From Branchinecta lynchi (lineage: Eukaryota; Arthropoda; Branchiopoda; Anostraca; Branchinectidae): a stretch of DNA of 64,000 nt. The notes below the pieces were generated by a model. It saw nothing but the letters and a program-made list of their open reading frames with translations. It had not been told where the DNA came from and did no database searches. Where the stretch lies: assembly GCA_023053575.1 (NCBI GenBank), contig JAKZAP010000004.1, forward strand, positions 4,445,572 through 4,509,571. The letters are read 5' to 3'. This document shows positions 55,428 through 63,999 of this stretch, piece by piece (position 1 is the stretch's first letter; each line of letters begins with the position of its first letter). The translations under genes were made by a program, and so were the position numbers.

Positions 55428-55680
55428 GAGCCCCCCCCCCCTCCATTCGTAAAAACAGCCCAACCATTCGTAAAAACAGCCGTTTTTTTTCTCTTTGAAA
55501 CAGTAGATTTTTCTTCAGTAGTATTTTTTCTTAAAATAGTCGTTTTTTCTGATAATCAGTCGATTTTTCGTCAAAACTGTGGTTTTTGGCTGCATTAACA
55601 GTCGGTAAAAATGGTCAATTAGTCGTTACATACCTTGCCCCCCCCCCCTCCCCAGACTTTTTGGCTAGTAACGCCTCTGG
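55428..55680 (+). repeat. Repeat with AACAGTCG-T(n) units, copy 1
   Basis: Units of the type AAACAGNCGNTTTTT repeat seven to eight times, followed by TTACATACCTTGCC, poly(C) and GGCTAGTAACGCCTCTG. A second copy with the same end lies at 61380-61592. It is therefore a dispersed element with an internal short tandem array. Non-coding. Confidence 0.65.
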
Positions 55681-55789
55681 ATGCAGCACCAGTTGTTTTG
55701 CACACCAAAGAAGATTTTCACTAAGCGTGAAGGATAGTAGCTTAAAATTACTCATAGCTCAATGGTAAGAGTTATTGGTAAGAGTGGTA

Positions 55790-56286
55790 TTATTGACATG
55801 GAAAAGGAGAAAAGTGACGCCTTGCGATTCCGAGTTGTAGTCTACTCGAGACTCTCTTCATCGGGAGATAGAGCAAGGTCGAGACTCGACGCCCATACTC
55901 GATCTTTAGAACACAAAACTTAATCTGGCCTCAAACTGCGATTTTCTGCAACCTCTTACACGACACCCAGCGTGCCATAATCCCGAACGTCAAAGTTCAA
56001 GCAACCTTTTACCAATAAAGAGATGCAATAAATAAAGCGGCGTAATCTCTGAATTCTGATTCAGGTAGTTATGACAGACGGAGAAAGCAGCCTAAGAGAA
56101 GGACGTGATTAGTACAAGGACCATTGCAACTGAAAACGGTTACCGGTTACTGCTCAATGAATATAATAAGTTAGATCAACAAACAGGTGTTTGAAGACAA
56201 CAAAGTTACGACTACATTCTACAGTAGATTTTTTTAACATTTCTTACCTTGGCCTTTAAAACAGTCCGGCTTGAATGATGAATTAA
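55790..56286. other. No gene recognised
   Basis: Non-coding sequence between repeats. A segment at 55755 (TAGCTCAATGGTAAGAG) resembles a tRNA A box but no B box follows at the right distance. Confidence 0.4.
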
Positions 56287-56415
56287 AAACCGAGTAGCCT
56301 ACAGACCAAGTATATGCTTGTAGCCAAGTGTTTCAGCAATCGGAAGTATATACAAGAAGATTAGTTATGTTTTCAGAATCTATTTTGGTCGATAGCGCTA
56401 CCCCCCGCGTAATTT
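56287..56415. repeat. 129-bp direct repeat flanking the DIRS element, left copy
   Basis: The segment from AAACCGAGTAGCC to CCCCCCGCGTAATTT is found again at 59655-59783 with one difference (TATATGC against TATCTGC). The two copies bracket the DIRS element exactly. They could be an element terminal direct repeat or a host duplication. Confidence 0.85.
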
Positions 56416-56732
56416 GTAACTTTTTAAAGAAGTAAAGTTAAATTCTATTAGATATACTTACCTGTTTCATACTTTATGATTGCTCTATTCCTTCCATCTA
56501 CCGACATATGGTACGAAAACTGAGAAGCTTGCAACTTCCGCTAGGAAGTGCGGCGTAAATTCAAAATAGTGCCAAACCACCATCAATCCCCTAGCGGCTT
56601 CCGCTCTTCAGTACACTTCGATCAGAAAACATCTGACACAAGCGGGGAGGATGGGCGGGAAATAAAAACTTAAAGTATGAAACAGGTAAGTATATCTAAT
56701 AGAATTTAACTTTACTTCTTTAAAAAGTTACA
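56415..56732. repeat. Perfect 62-bp inverted repeat at the 3' end of the DIRS element
   Basis: The arm beginning TGTAACTTTTTAAAGAAG (56415-56476) is the exact complement of 56671-56732, with a 194-base spacer. The motif CCTGTTTCATACTTTATG also occurs a third time at 56747 in direct orientation with the first arm. DIRS elements carry inverted terminal repeats and an internal complementary region used for circularisation, so a role of that kind is likely. Confidence 0.85.
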
Positions 56733-56925
56733 ATTCTATATCGCTATACCTGTTTCATACTTTATGATTGCTCTGAATTACCACAACAGGAGGTGGGCAT
56801 ACCAGACAAATAATTGCACTTTTATTACTACAAAACTACAACAGATCAGACTCTATTGCATCAACTTCAAGAACGAAACATCACGTGGTGTTCGCTGACA
56901 CTCTAAAACAAGGAGCCATTCGTCC

Positions 56926-57926
56926 TCATATTTTCAACTGGGCCACCACTGCAGATAAATCTAACACAGGTAAAGTACCAATATAATGACGTAGTGAACC
57001 GGACGAAAACCAAAAACCAGCTTCCATGATACTCTCAAGCGATACTCCCTTCGAAAATGCGGTTGAAGCAGCCATACCCCGAACATCGTGAGCCCGGACT
57101 CCAACCGCTTCCGGGCAAGCGATCATTATCACCGAACGAATCCACGAGGAAATCGTACTAGGGGCGATTTCTCTATTTCCATTATCTTTGGTTGGGACAA
57201 ACAAACGCCCCCTCCCTTTTCTAATGTCCTCAACCTTGTGTAAATACATCCTCAAATTTTCAACCGGGCATAATTTCAGATCATTATCTAACTTCGGGAT
57301 ATGAATAACTGGGTGAAGAGATCCTGGTTTCTGGTTCTTAGCTTTAAAATTCGGGGCGACACGCAAACTAACTCCAAAATCTGAGAACTGGACTCCGGCT
57401 ACTACCAAAGCATGTAACTCGCTTCTTCTGCGCCCAGAAGCCAACGCCAAAAGAAAAGCTAATTTCTTAGACAAATTCAGAACACTGGCATTCTCATTAA
57501 ATTGGTCACCTTTGAACATCTTGAGTACTTGTCCCAAGTCCCAAGCAAAGGAGCGTTGCGGTCGGACGGGCTGATTCGCCTTCAGACTCTCTAACAGATC
57601 TGTCACAGCTCGGGACTCCATAGAGGTATTATTAGCATATGCCAAAATTGTTGTCAGAGCCGCTTTATACCCCTCGACAGTCGACGGACAAAAGGCACGA
57701 TCCGCTGACAGATAAAAGAAAAAACTCGTGAGGTTCTGCACCGAAATAGTTAGTGGATCGCATCCATTCTCCCCACACCACGCCGTGAAAATCCGCCATC
57801 TACTGGCATAAACCGATAACGTACTAGGCCTCTGTTTATTAACAATGGCACTGATCACACCAGGAGAAAAACCTTGTGACTCCAGTAAAACTCTCAAAGT
57901 AGAAAGGCGTGTAGATCCAGGTTCGC
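56926..57926 (-). CDS. DIRS tyrosine recombinase
   Basis: The unique part of this frame is about 320 codons. It starts with an N-terminal helical domain (STLRVLLESQGFSPGV, PSTLSVYASRWRIFTAW). The catalytic domain contains LASGRRRSELHAL (catalytic Arg I), HDVRGMA (His-x-x-Arg, box II) and a C-terminal HYIG with the nucleophilic Tyr 19 residues before the stop. All the usual catalytic residues are present and the frame is unbroken. It cuts and joins the circular DNA intermediate to the genome. The frame stays open upstream to 59391, overlapping the RT gene in another frame, and I take the real start to be near the end of the RT gene; the N-terminal boundary is uncertain. Confidence 0.85.
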
Positions 57927-59471
57927 TAGGTTGGGGTGGAGATACCGCCCTTTCTTTATTAGATCCGGTAACTGTTCGAGCCGCAAGGGAGGTACCTTCA
58001 CTAAACTCAACAGGATCGGAAACCATATCATTGACGGCCACCGCGGGGCAATCAATATTGCACTCACTCGTTCGTCCCTCATTTTCAGGACTACCCTGGT
58101 CAAGATTGAAAAAGGCGGGAACGCGTATACCGTCATCCCGCTCCATGGAATCGAGAACGCGTCCGTTGCTACTTCCCCCTGACCCTGTTCCAACGAACAA
58201 AACAAAGGCAGAACTGCATTTCTGCGATCCGCGAACAGGTCCACCATTGGGGTTCCCCACATAGCGAACAAACTGCTCAGAATCGACGGATTCAGGCTCC
58301 AATCGAGTCGTGCAAATCGGATTCTCCTTAACAGGGGAATCTTGCCCCGGGATAAGTCGTCCGCCCTGGTGTTCAACTTGCCCTTCACGTATCCTGCCCG
58401 AATCAGTATCCCCTTTTGTTCGGCAATTCTGTATAACTCCTGCGTAACCCGCAACATTCCTAGAGATTTGGTTCCTCCCTGTCGGTTCACATAACTCACT
58501 GCTGTCGTATTGTCGATCATGAGAAGCACCTTGGAGCCAGATGGTAGATCTAAGCGTTCCAAAACCCGACAAGCCGCAATTAATTCCAGGCAATTTATAT
58601 GCATTGTCTTTTCCCATTCTGTCCAAAGACCCGAGATATCTTGACCGTTCCCGTGTCCTCCCCAGCCAATCCGACTTGATGCATCCGAGAAAACCTGCAG
58701 GTCCGGATGAAAAAGCCCCAGTGGAACCCCACGCGACAACCAACTCTGGTCGGTCCATCTTTTTAATGCCGATCGTAATGGGGGGAGAACGGGAATCTTT
58801 ATCTTGGAAGGTAAATTTTGATACCTGGCGGGAATCCACGCTGTCAAATAAACCTGCAAGGGGCGTATGTACAATCTGCCCAAATAAACCTGGTCTGCAA
58901 CCGAATTCAATCTTCCTAAAAGGCTCAAATACATCTTCAGAGAAACCCACTTCAACTTCGTGACACCTTTTACCAGACCAATAATTTCGGGAATCGCGGA
59001 TGGTTTCTGGGTATAATCGTTCAAGTCGAACGCGACTCCTAGATAAACAAAAGATTGGGACGGGACAAGTATTGTCTTCGTAGATACCCGTAGACCAAGA
59101 GCACTGAGTGTCTGCTTGACAAACGCTAAATGATTCGCGCACTGGTCTCTGGAATCCGCTATTAGGAGCCAATCGTCCAAATATTGGAAAATCAAAATTT
59201 TCCTGTGATGGAGATATTTTGCTACCTCTCGCATTAAAACCGAGAAAATCCACGGGGCTGTCGTGAGACCGAAGGGTAGAGTAACGTGCTCGTACACCAC
59301 GTTCCCAACTTGAACTCGCAAATATTTCTGAGAACGGCGATGCATGGGGAGGTGAAGATATGCATCTTCCAAGTCCAAGACTACACCCCAAGCACCTCTT
59401 TTCATTACCTGAGTAATCTGCCGCGTTGTTGTAAATTTGAACTTGCGCTTCTCGACAAAACTGTTCAACAC
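57894..59471 (-). CDS. DIRS reverse transcriptase / RNase H / methyltransferase-like domain
   Basis: The 525-codon frame contains LDLEDAYLHLP (residues 32-42, RT motif A), PFGLTTAPWIFS (66-77, motif B), YLDD (97-100, catalytic) and the RNase H residues FSDAS (Asp263), LE (Glu296), MIDN (Asp320) and RADDLSR (371-372). After about residue 390 comes the domain found after RNase H in DIRS elements (DLFADRRNAVLP, DAFSIPW, YAFPPFSIL). It copies element RNA into DNA. It lacks the first RT blocks upstream: the frame before Met1 (GLWSIKAKGG) suggests translation begins earlier or part is deleted. It overlaps the recombinase gene by a few dozen bases. Confidence 0.9.
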   Translation of the reverse strand: MLNSFVEKRKFKFTTTRQITQVMKRGAWGVVLDLEDAYLHLPMHRRSQKYLRVQVGNVVYEHVTLPFGLTTAPWIFSVLMREVAKYLHHRKILIFQYLDDWLLIADSRDQCANHLAFVKQTLSALGLRVSTKTILVPSQSFVYLGVAFDLNDYTQKPSAIPEIIGLVKGVTKLKWVSLKMYLSLLGRLNSVADQVYLGRLYIRPLQVYLTAWIPARYQNLPSKIKIPVLPPLRSALKRWTDQSWLSRGVPLGLFHPDLQVFSDASSRIGWGGHGNGQDISGLWTEWEKTMHINCLELIAACRVLERLDLPSGSKVLLMIDNTTAVSYVNRQGGTKSLGMLRVTQELYRIAEQKGILIRAGYVKGKLNTRADDLSRGKIPLLRRIRFARLDWSLNPSILSSLFAMWGTPMVDLFADRRNAVLPLFCSLEQGQGEVATDAFSIPWSGMTVYAFPPFSILTRVVLKMRDERVSAILIAPRWPSMIWFPILLSLVKVPPLRLEQLPDLIKKGRYLHPNLANLDLHAFLL

Positions 59472-59707
59472 ACCGCCTTTGGCTTTAATACTCCAAAGTC
59501 CACATCTTCAACTGGAGGACGGATCTGAAACCCATCATGGCAGCCATACAGGTCAATGAGGTTCTTGTCTGCTGACATAGGTAGGATCGATTTGGAATCC
59601 AATTTAGCAACATTCTCATTGATAGACTGAAGTGACGAGCTCAACAGTCTGTTCAAACCGAGTAGCCTACAGACCAAGTATCTGCTTGTAGCCAAGTGTT
59701 TCAGCAA
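59465..59707 (-). pseudogene. Short frame upstream of DIRS RT, likely gag or RT-leader remnant
   Basis: An 80-codon frame ends seven bases inside the RT frame. Its start lies in the 129-bp direct repeat, so the first 18 or so codons come from that repeat. The middle (ENVAKLDSKSILPMSADK) has no clear family match. An intact DIRS element would have a separate gag gene of several hundred codons here. I infer truncation. Confidence 0.35.
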
Positions 59708-59783
59708 TCGGAAGTATATACAAGAAGATTAGTTATGTTTTCAGAATCTATTTTGGTCGATAGCGCTACCCCCCGCGTAATTT
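59655..59783. repeat. 129-bp direct repeat flanking the DIRS element, right copy
   Basis: Near-identical to 56287-56415 (one difference in 129). See the left copy for interpretation. Confidence 0.85.
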
Positions 59784-60120
59784 ATGTATTTACGGTGAAC
59801 GTGGGTTGAAACTGGAAAACGATACAAAATTGCGATTCGTAAACACAACATGTAGCACGTCTTTAAATCCCGTGCCTCGCAGAACCAACAGCCAGTTGTT
59901 AGAGTTTAACTGAAAACGGCTACGATACGACAATCTAGTTACCCACTACTTACACTGTGAAAAAAATCTTGCAGTATTTGCTACTTGGATTAATCTTGTC
60001 TCTACTCAGATAAGATTATCACTTTTTCGGTTTAACCTTATCCTAGTAGAGATAAGATTAATCCCAGTAGAGATAAGATTAATCCTAGTAGCAAATGCAG
60101 CAGTTGACTTTTAATCCTTA
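59784..60120. other. No gene; short GATAAGATTAATC tandem
   Basis: At 60005-60095 units reading AGTAGAGATAAGATTAATCC are repeated three times and are preceded by a partial inverted copy (GGATTAATCTTGTCTCTACT near 59988). The rest is unrecognised. Confidence 0.5.
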
Positions 60121-60282
60121 AAGTGCGAACACACGATCAGGATTTCCCGGCCGGATTTCCTGCACTTCATCATCAAGTTGAAAAAATTTCCACTTTTCCA
60201 TATGGAAGTGATGATGGTGGCAAAAATCCGGGCAGGAATTCCAGTCCGGGAGCTTTCTATCCTGATCGTGTGTCCGCACTAT
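60121..60282. mobile_element. Short palindromic MITE inside the PLE terminal region
   Basis: AGTGCGAACACACGATCAGG at the left is matched by CCTGATCGTGTGTCCGCACT at the right, and the interiors (TTTCCTGCACTTCATCATC / GATGATGG...GGCAGGAA) are also inverted, so the 162-bp element forms one hairpin. A target duplication is unclear. Confidence 0.6.
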
Positions 60283-60333
60283 TACTCGGAGAAAGTTTAT
60301 TCAAACAATGTTTATAACGGATACGTCAGCTAT

Positions 60334-60393
60334 GATTCTTCATCAGCGATATTTCGGCCCTTCTTGGCAAGGGTCCTCGTCAGGCTGTCAATC
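60334..60393 (-). ncRNA. Hammerhead ribozyme-like motif (PLE type)
   Basis: On the minus strand: GAUU, GA, CAGC, CUGACGA, stem-loop GGACCCUU-GCCAAG-AAGGGCC, GAAAUAUC, GCUG, AUGAAG, AAUC. CAGC/GCUG and GAUU/AAUC form a two-part stem I with an internal loop, as in known PLE hammerheads. All core bases are kept. Predicted cleavage is after AUC. It faces an identical motif at 60520-60579. Confidence 0.75.
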
Positions 60394-60519
60394 CTCTGGT
60401 TCAACTTCGGGGAAGGAAACAAACCTGTAATAATAATCATTATTACAGATTATTATTACAGGTTTGTTTCCTTCGATTATTATTAAAGGTTTGTTTCCTT
60501 CCCCGAAGTTGAACCAGAG

Positions 60520-60579
60520 GATTGACAGCCTGACGAGGACCCTTGCCAAGAAGGGCCGAAATATCGCTGATGAAGAATC
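60520..60579 (+). ncRNA. Hammerhead ribozyme-like motif (PLE type), inverted partner
   Basis: The sequence is identical to the motif at 60334-60393 but on the plus strand, 126 bases away. The spacer contains TAATAATAATCATTATTAC-like inverted AT repeats, so the two lie in a large palindrome. The downstream block TAGCTGACGTATCCGTTATA continues as in the other copies. Confidence 0.75.
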
Positions 60580-60935
60580 ATAGCTGACGTATCCGTTATA
60601 AACATTGTTTGAATAAATGTTTCAAAGTGAGCTTGGGCTCAAAGAATATTTATCTACGGAGAAAGTTTCAACAGTTTATTCACTTGACGGGGCTTGAAGA
60701 CCCGATGTGAATGTTATAGTTTTGATTGTAGGATACGGCTATTTTGAGTGTAATTGTTTTAACTGCTCAAATAAAATTAAAAGAATGATAATTATTTAAA
60801 GTAGGAAATAAATTATAATTATAATTTAGTGTAAGAGTAATGTGTAGGTGACGTATAGAGATATAAATATTCTTTGAGCCCAAGCTGACTTTGAACCATT
60901 TATTCAAACAATGTTTACACGGATACGTCAGCTCT

Positions 60936-60995
60936 GATTTTTCATCAGCGATATTTCGGCCCTTCTTGGCAAGGGTCCTCGTCAGGCTGTCAATC
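60936..60995 (-). ncRNA. Hammerhead ribozyme-like motif (PLE type)
   Basis: Same design as the motif at 60334 on the same strand: CAGC/GCUG, then GAUU paired with AAUC across an internal loop, core CUGACGA and GAAAUAUC. It lies downstream of the PLE coding region (62473-64000) and is separated from it by the hAT-type insertion, so it is most likely the 3' terminal ribozyme of that PLE. Confidence 0.75.
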
Positions 60996-61025
60996 TTCTT
61001 GTTCAACTTCGGGGAAGGAAACAAA

Positions 61026-62163
61026 CAGTGCTTCCACTTGCTCCACTTCGAAAATCCTGCCGGGAACCCCAAAAATCCTGAAAAATCCTGCTCGGAAAGT
61101 TCAAAAATCCTGCAAGAAATCCTGCCGAAAAAAATAAATGTGTCCGTACTAATTAAAGGGATAGTTGTTAAGAATATATATAGCTGGAGGATTTGAGCAA
61201 ACGTATCTGAATTTTTCGTCTCTATCGTTTGGGAGGACTAGAACGTTTTTGCCGTAAGAACTAAATGAATATTAAACGACCAAATACAAACACCAGGGTA
61301 ACGACTGGGGGGGGGGGGGGGGCACCTCCGTCCCCAATGTTGTTGGCCAGTCAGTATAAAACTACCGAGTCTGCGCGAAGCGCCGCGATTTTTTTGTCAA
61401 AACAGTTGATTTTTTTCAAGGGAACAGTCGGTTTTTCTGAAAATCAGTCAACTTTTTTTAAAAACGGTCGTTTTTTTCTTGAAAACAGTCATTTTTTTCT
61501 ACAAAAACAGCCGGTAAAAATTACCAGCCAGTCGGTAAATGCCTTGCCCTCTCCCCCCCCCCCCCCAAATATTTTGGCTAGTAACGCCTCTGACCAACAC
61601 TACCATTAAAGAGGGCGTCTCTAGACGGGACTTGAAAATGTACATACAACAGGAGCAGTGGCAACGTCTGTACCCAGGACAAATTATACTAAGCGCCGCA
61701 GGTAAACGTTTTTAAACACGCCTTTTTTTTCTTGCAAAATTTAACTTATATTCTAGCTTTTAGTGTGGTTTATACTCCCAAATATTCCAAGCCTTCAACG
61801 CCTACTATAAATGACGCACCCTTCTTCTAAATCGGGAATATAAACTACAAAATGCGCCGCAGGCGAAATTTTGTGAAAACACTGATGATCAAAGTGTCTT
61901 TTTGCTATCCGAAAGGAAGACACGATCAGACTAAAAACAAAAGAAAGAAGCCGCATCCCTTCGTTTTTATGGCTAAAATAGATTTATGGTTGCGTTTTCT
62001 CAAAAATCCCTAACTCTTACTGCAGTCTGTTAAAAATATCAGCAAATTCCTATAAATCCTGAATAAGTCCGGAAATCCTGGAATCTCAAAAATCCTGAAA
62101 AAAATCCTGCAGGGACCCAAAAATCCTGAATTTCAGGATAAATCCTGCAAAGTGGAAGCACTG
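61026..62163. mobile_element. hAT-type non-autonomous element with 8-bp target duplication
   Basis: The ends are CAGTGCTTCCACTT and AAGTGGAAGCACTG, and GAAACAAA lies on both sides (61018-61025 and 62164-62171), an 8-bp duplication as made by hAT transposases. Subterminal tandem units of AAAATCCTGC line both ends. It carries a nested repeat (61380-61592) and a block shared with 12487-12646. It has no transposase, so it depends on one supplied elsewhere. It is inserted in the PLE 3' region. Confidence 0.85.
61380..61592 (+). repeat. Repeat with AACAGTCG-T(n) units, copy 2
   Basis: Units like GAACAGTCGGTTTTT repeat six to seven times and close with ATGCCTTGCCCTC, poly(C) and GGCTAGTAACGCCTCTG, as in the copy at 55428-55680. 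A poly(G) run of about 15 lies before it at 61307. It sits inside the hAT-type element. Confidence 0.65.
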
Positions 62164-62261
62164 GAAACAAACCTGTAACAAATAACTGAAGCTTCTACCG
62201 ACTATAAATATCTTATTAAGGTAAATTATCTTCAAGTACCAGTATAATGAAAAAACTAGTC

Positions 62262-62470
62262 CTGAGATTTAATTTTTGACAACGACGCTGTTTTTGCTGC
62301 ATGATTGGGGCGATGACAGGAAAGGGTTTTTTCTGCATTTTGATCAACTTCGGTTTTTTCATTAACAAGGGGCTGAAAACTTAAATATTATTGTATTAAT
62401 GACCTCGTTCTACGTTTCTATTATGAGTACTTGCCTGAATCTATTACTTTGAATAATCATTGCACGGAAA
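62262..62470 (-). repeat. Diverged tandem duplicate of the PLE ORF 3' end
   Basis: This segment is a diverged copy of 62478-62680, the C-terminal coding end of the PLE: both have TGAGATTTAATTTTTGACA, GTTTTTGCTGCA, GATTGGGGCGA, TCTGCATTTTGATC and the ACGTTTC...AGTACT block. The duplicate has lost the reading frame. Confidence 0.75.
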
Positions 62471-62472
62471 AA

Positions 62473-63758
62473 CTAGTGCTGAGATTTAATTTTTGACACG
62501 GCTGCTGTTTTTGCTGCACGATTGGGGCGACGGCAGGAAATATTTTTTTCTGCATTTTGATCGACTTCGGTTTTGTTGTTAATAAGGGACTGAGGCTTAA
62601 ATTTTCTTCCCTTAATAACCCCGTTCCACGTTTCCGGTAAAGAGTACTCGCCTGTATCTCGGTTAATGCCTGTTCGGTTTTTCTTTATCTCAACGGCTTC
62701 TCGAATGGTTTGATGGAGTCCGGTGCACGTTGCAAGAATTTGGGCTTTTTCAAAATGTACTGAATGGGATGGGTTTTCGAAAATATGTTCTGCAAGTGCA
62801 GATTTGAAAGTATAGTTATGACGGTGTCCGTTGGAGAGGGCGTGGTCAATTTCTTGCTCATGCTCTGCAAGTCGTTTTCCGAAAGTTCTCTCTGTCCTTC
62901 CTACGTAACGCTTTCCGCAATCACAAGGTATTGAATAAATGCCTCTTTGGTACTGATTTGGGACTTTATCTTTTCCGGAGTTTAGGTAAGACAGCAAAGT
63001 ATTTTGGGTTCTGTGAAAAACTTGGATGTTGTATTTTTTCAAACTTTTGGACAATTTTTCGGTTACTCCGCGGACGTACGGAAGGTAAACGCGGGCATTT
63101 TTTTCTTCTACCTCACCATTACTAGTAAAACTTACAGGATCTTTGGGGGATGAATGCAGCTTCAGTCGTCTTCTGATGATCTGTTCAACCAGTTGAATGG
63201 GGTATTTGTTTCCAAACAGGACGTCCCGAATGTGGCAAAGTTCGTCATCTAGGAGATTTTTGTCGCAAATTTTGATGGCTCGGTCGACTAGTGAGATAAC
63301 TACTCCGCGTTTCACATATTCTGGCTGGTAAGAATCATATGGAAGGTATCGATCGTTGTGGGTGGGTTTTCTGTAGACTGAGCAGACAAAACTTCCTTCA
63401 CTGTTAGCAATCAAAACATCTAGGTACGGCAGCTTCTGTGCATCATTTTCAAATTCAATCGTGAACTGGATAGTCGGTTGAATTGAGTTTAAAGTGTCAA
63501 CGAAACTCACAATGTCTGTTTTTTGGCCTTCCCATGCTGTGAAACCATCATCAACATAACGTTTGTAGAAACTTGGAACCATCGGCGCGATACTGAAAGC
63601 GATTTCTTCAATTTTCCTTAGCGTTAATTCGGCGAGTCCCTGCGAAATAGAGCTCCCCATCGCTGCTCCTTCATGCTGCCAGTAGAATTGCCCCATGTAG
63701 ATGAAATATGTTGATTCCCAAACAAGTTTAAAACAATCTAGTATTTGGCTTACAGTTG
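62473..63758 (-). CDS. Penelope-like element RT plus GIY-YIG endonuclease
   Basis: The frame encodes WESTYFIYMGQFYW, GAAMGSSIS (RT motif B), KRYVDD (catalytic, residues 46-50 from the first Met), LPYLDVLI, YRKPTHNDRYLPY, a variable linker, LPYVRGVTEKL, and the GIY-YIG nuclease (GIYSIPCDCGKRYVGRTERTF in two parts: GIY at 252-254, YVG at 264-266, Arg267, LAEHE at 276-280). It ends in KIKSQH. PLEs use this RT and nuclease for target-primed reverse transcription. The frame is open upstream of the first ATG to about 63758, where a run of six C's marks a frameshift from the 5' part. Confidence 0.88.
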
Positions 63759-63999
63759 GGGGGTTTTGTCTGACAGTTCGGGATAGTTTTCTAGTGCTTC
63801 TTTTAGGGCATCTAGGGTGAAATCTTTCCTGAGACTGGTGAACAAAGATACAGCATCAATGCTTGCTTTTTGCGTTTCTTTGGTGACAGGGTATTTTCTT
63901 AACTCTTGGACAAAATCAATGGAATTTTTGATGTAATGCGGCCCTGAATCTAGGAGTGGCCTTATTAACGAAGCTAGAAATCTGTCTAATTTTTTAGTT
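63752..63999 (-). CDS. Penelope-like element, N-terminal part in a shifted frame (runs off the window)
   Basis: From the window edge on the minus strand: KKLDRFLASLIRPLLDSGPH, YIKNSIDFVQELRKYPVT, ASIDAVSLFTSLRKDFTLDAL, then ENYPELSDKTPQL and a stop. ASIDAVSLFTSL is RT motif A of PLEs and YIKNSxDFV is the conserved block before it. The next block continues one frame over. The shift coincides with a C6 homopolymer at about 63754-63759. It may be a real inactivating indel or an assembly or read error. The 5' end of the element lies beyond 64000. Confidence 0.8.

Larger units (their letters stand above)
56416..59654 (-). mobile_element. DIRS-type tyrosine-recombinase retrotransposon
   Basis: The element reads on the minus strand: a possible leader or gag remnant (59707-59465), RT/RNase H and a C-terminal methyltransferase-like domain (59471-57894), then a tyrosine recombinase (to 56926), then a terminal region with a 62-bp perfect inverted repeat (56415-56476 and 56671-56732). 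Elements of this class integrate with a recombinase in place of an integrase. Flanking 129-bp direct repeats lie at both sides. The gag region is short, so the 5' part is probably deleted. Confidence 0.85.

Noticed and set aside
55025..55452. Glycine- and arginine-rich frames
   Set aside because: Translation of a degenerate minisatellite with no other coding sign.
55750..55850. tRNA-like A box TAGCTCAATGGTAAGAG
   Set aside because: No B box follows at a suitable distance.
57927..59391. An 821-codon frame taken as one protein
   Set aside because: Only its last 320 or so codons match a tyrosine recombinase. The first 500 overlap the RT/RNase H gene in another frame and show no domain.
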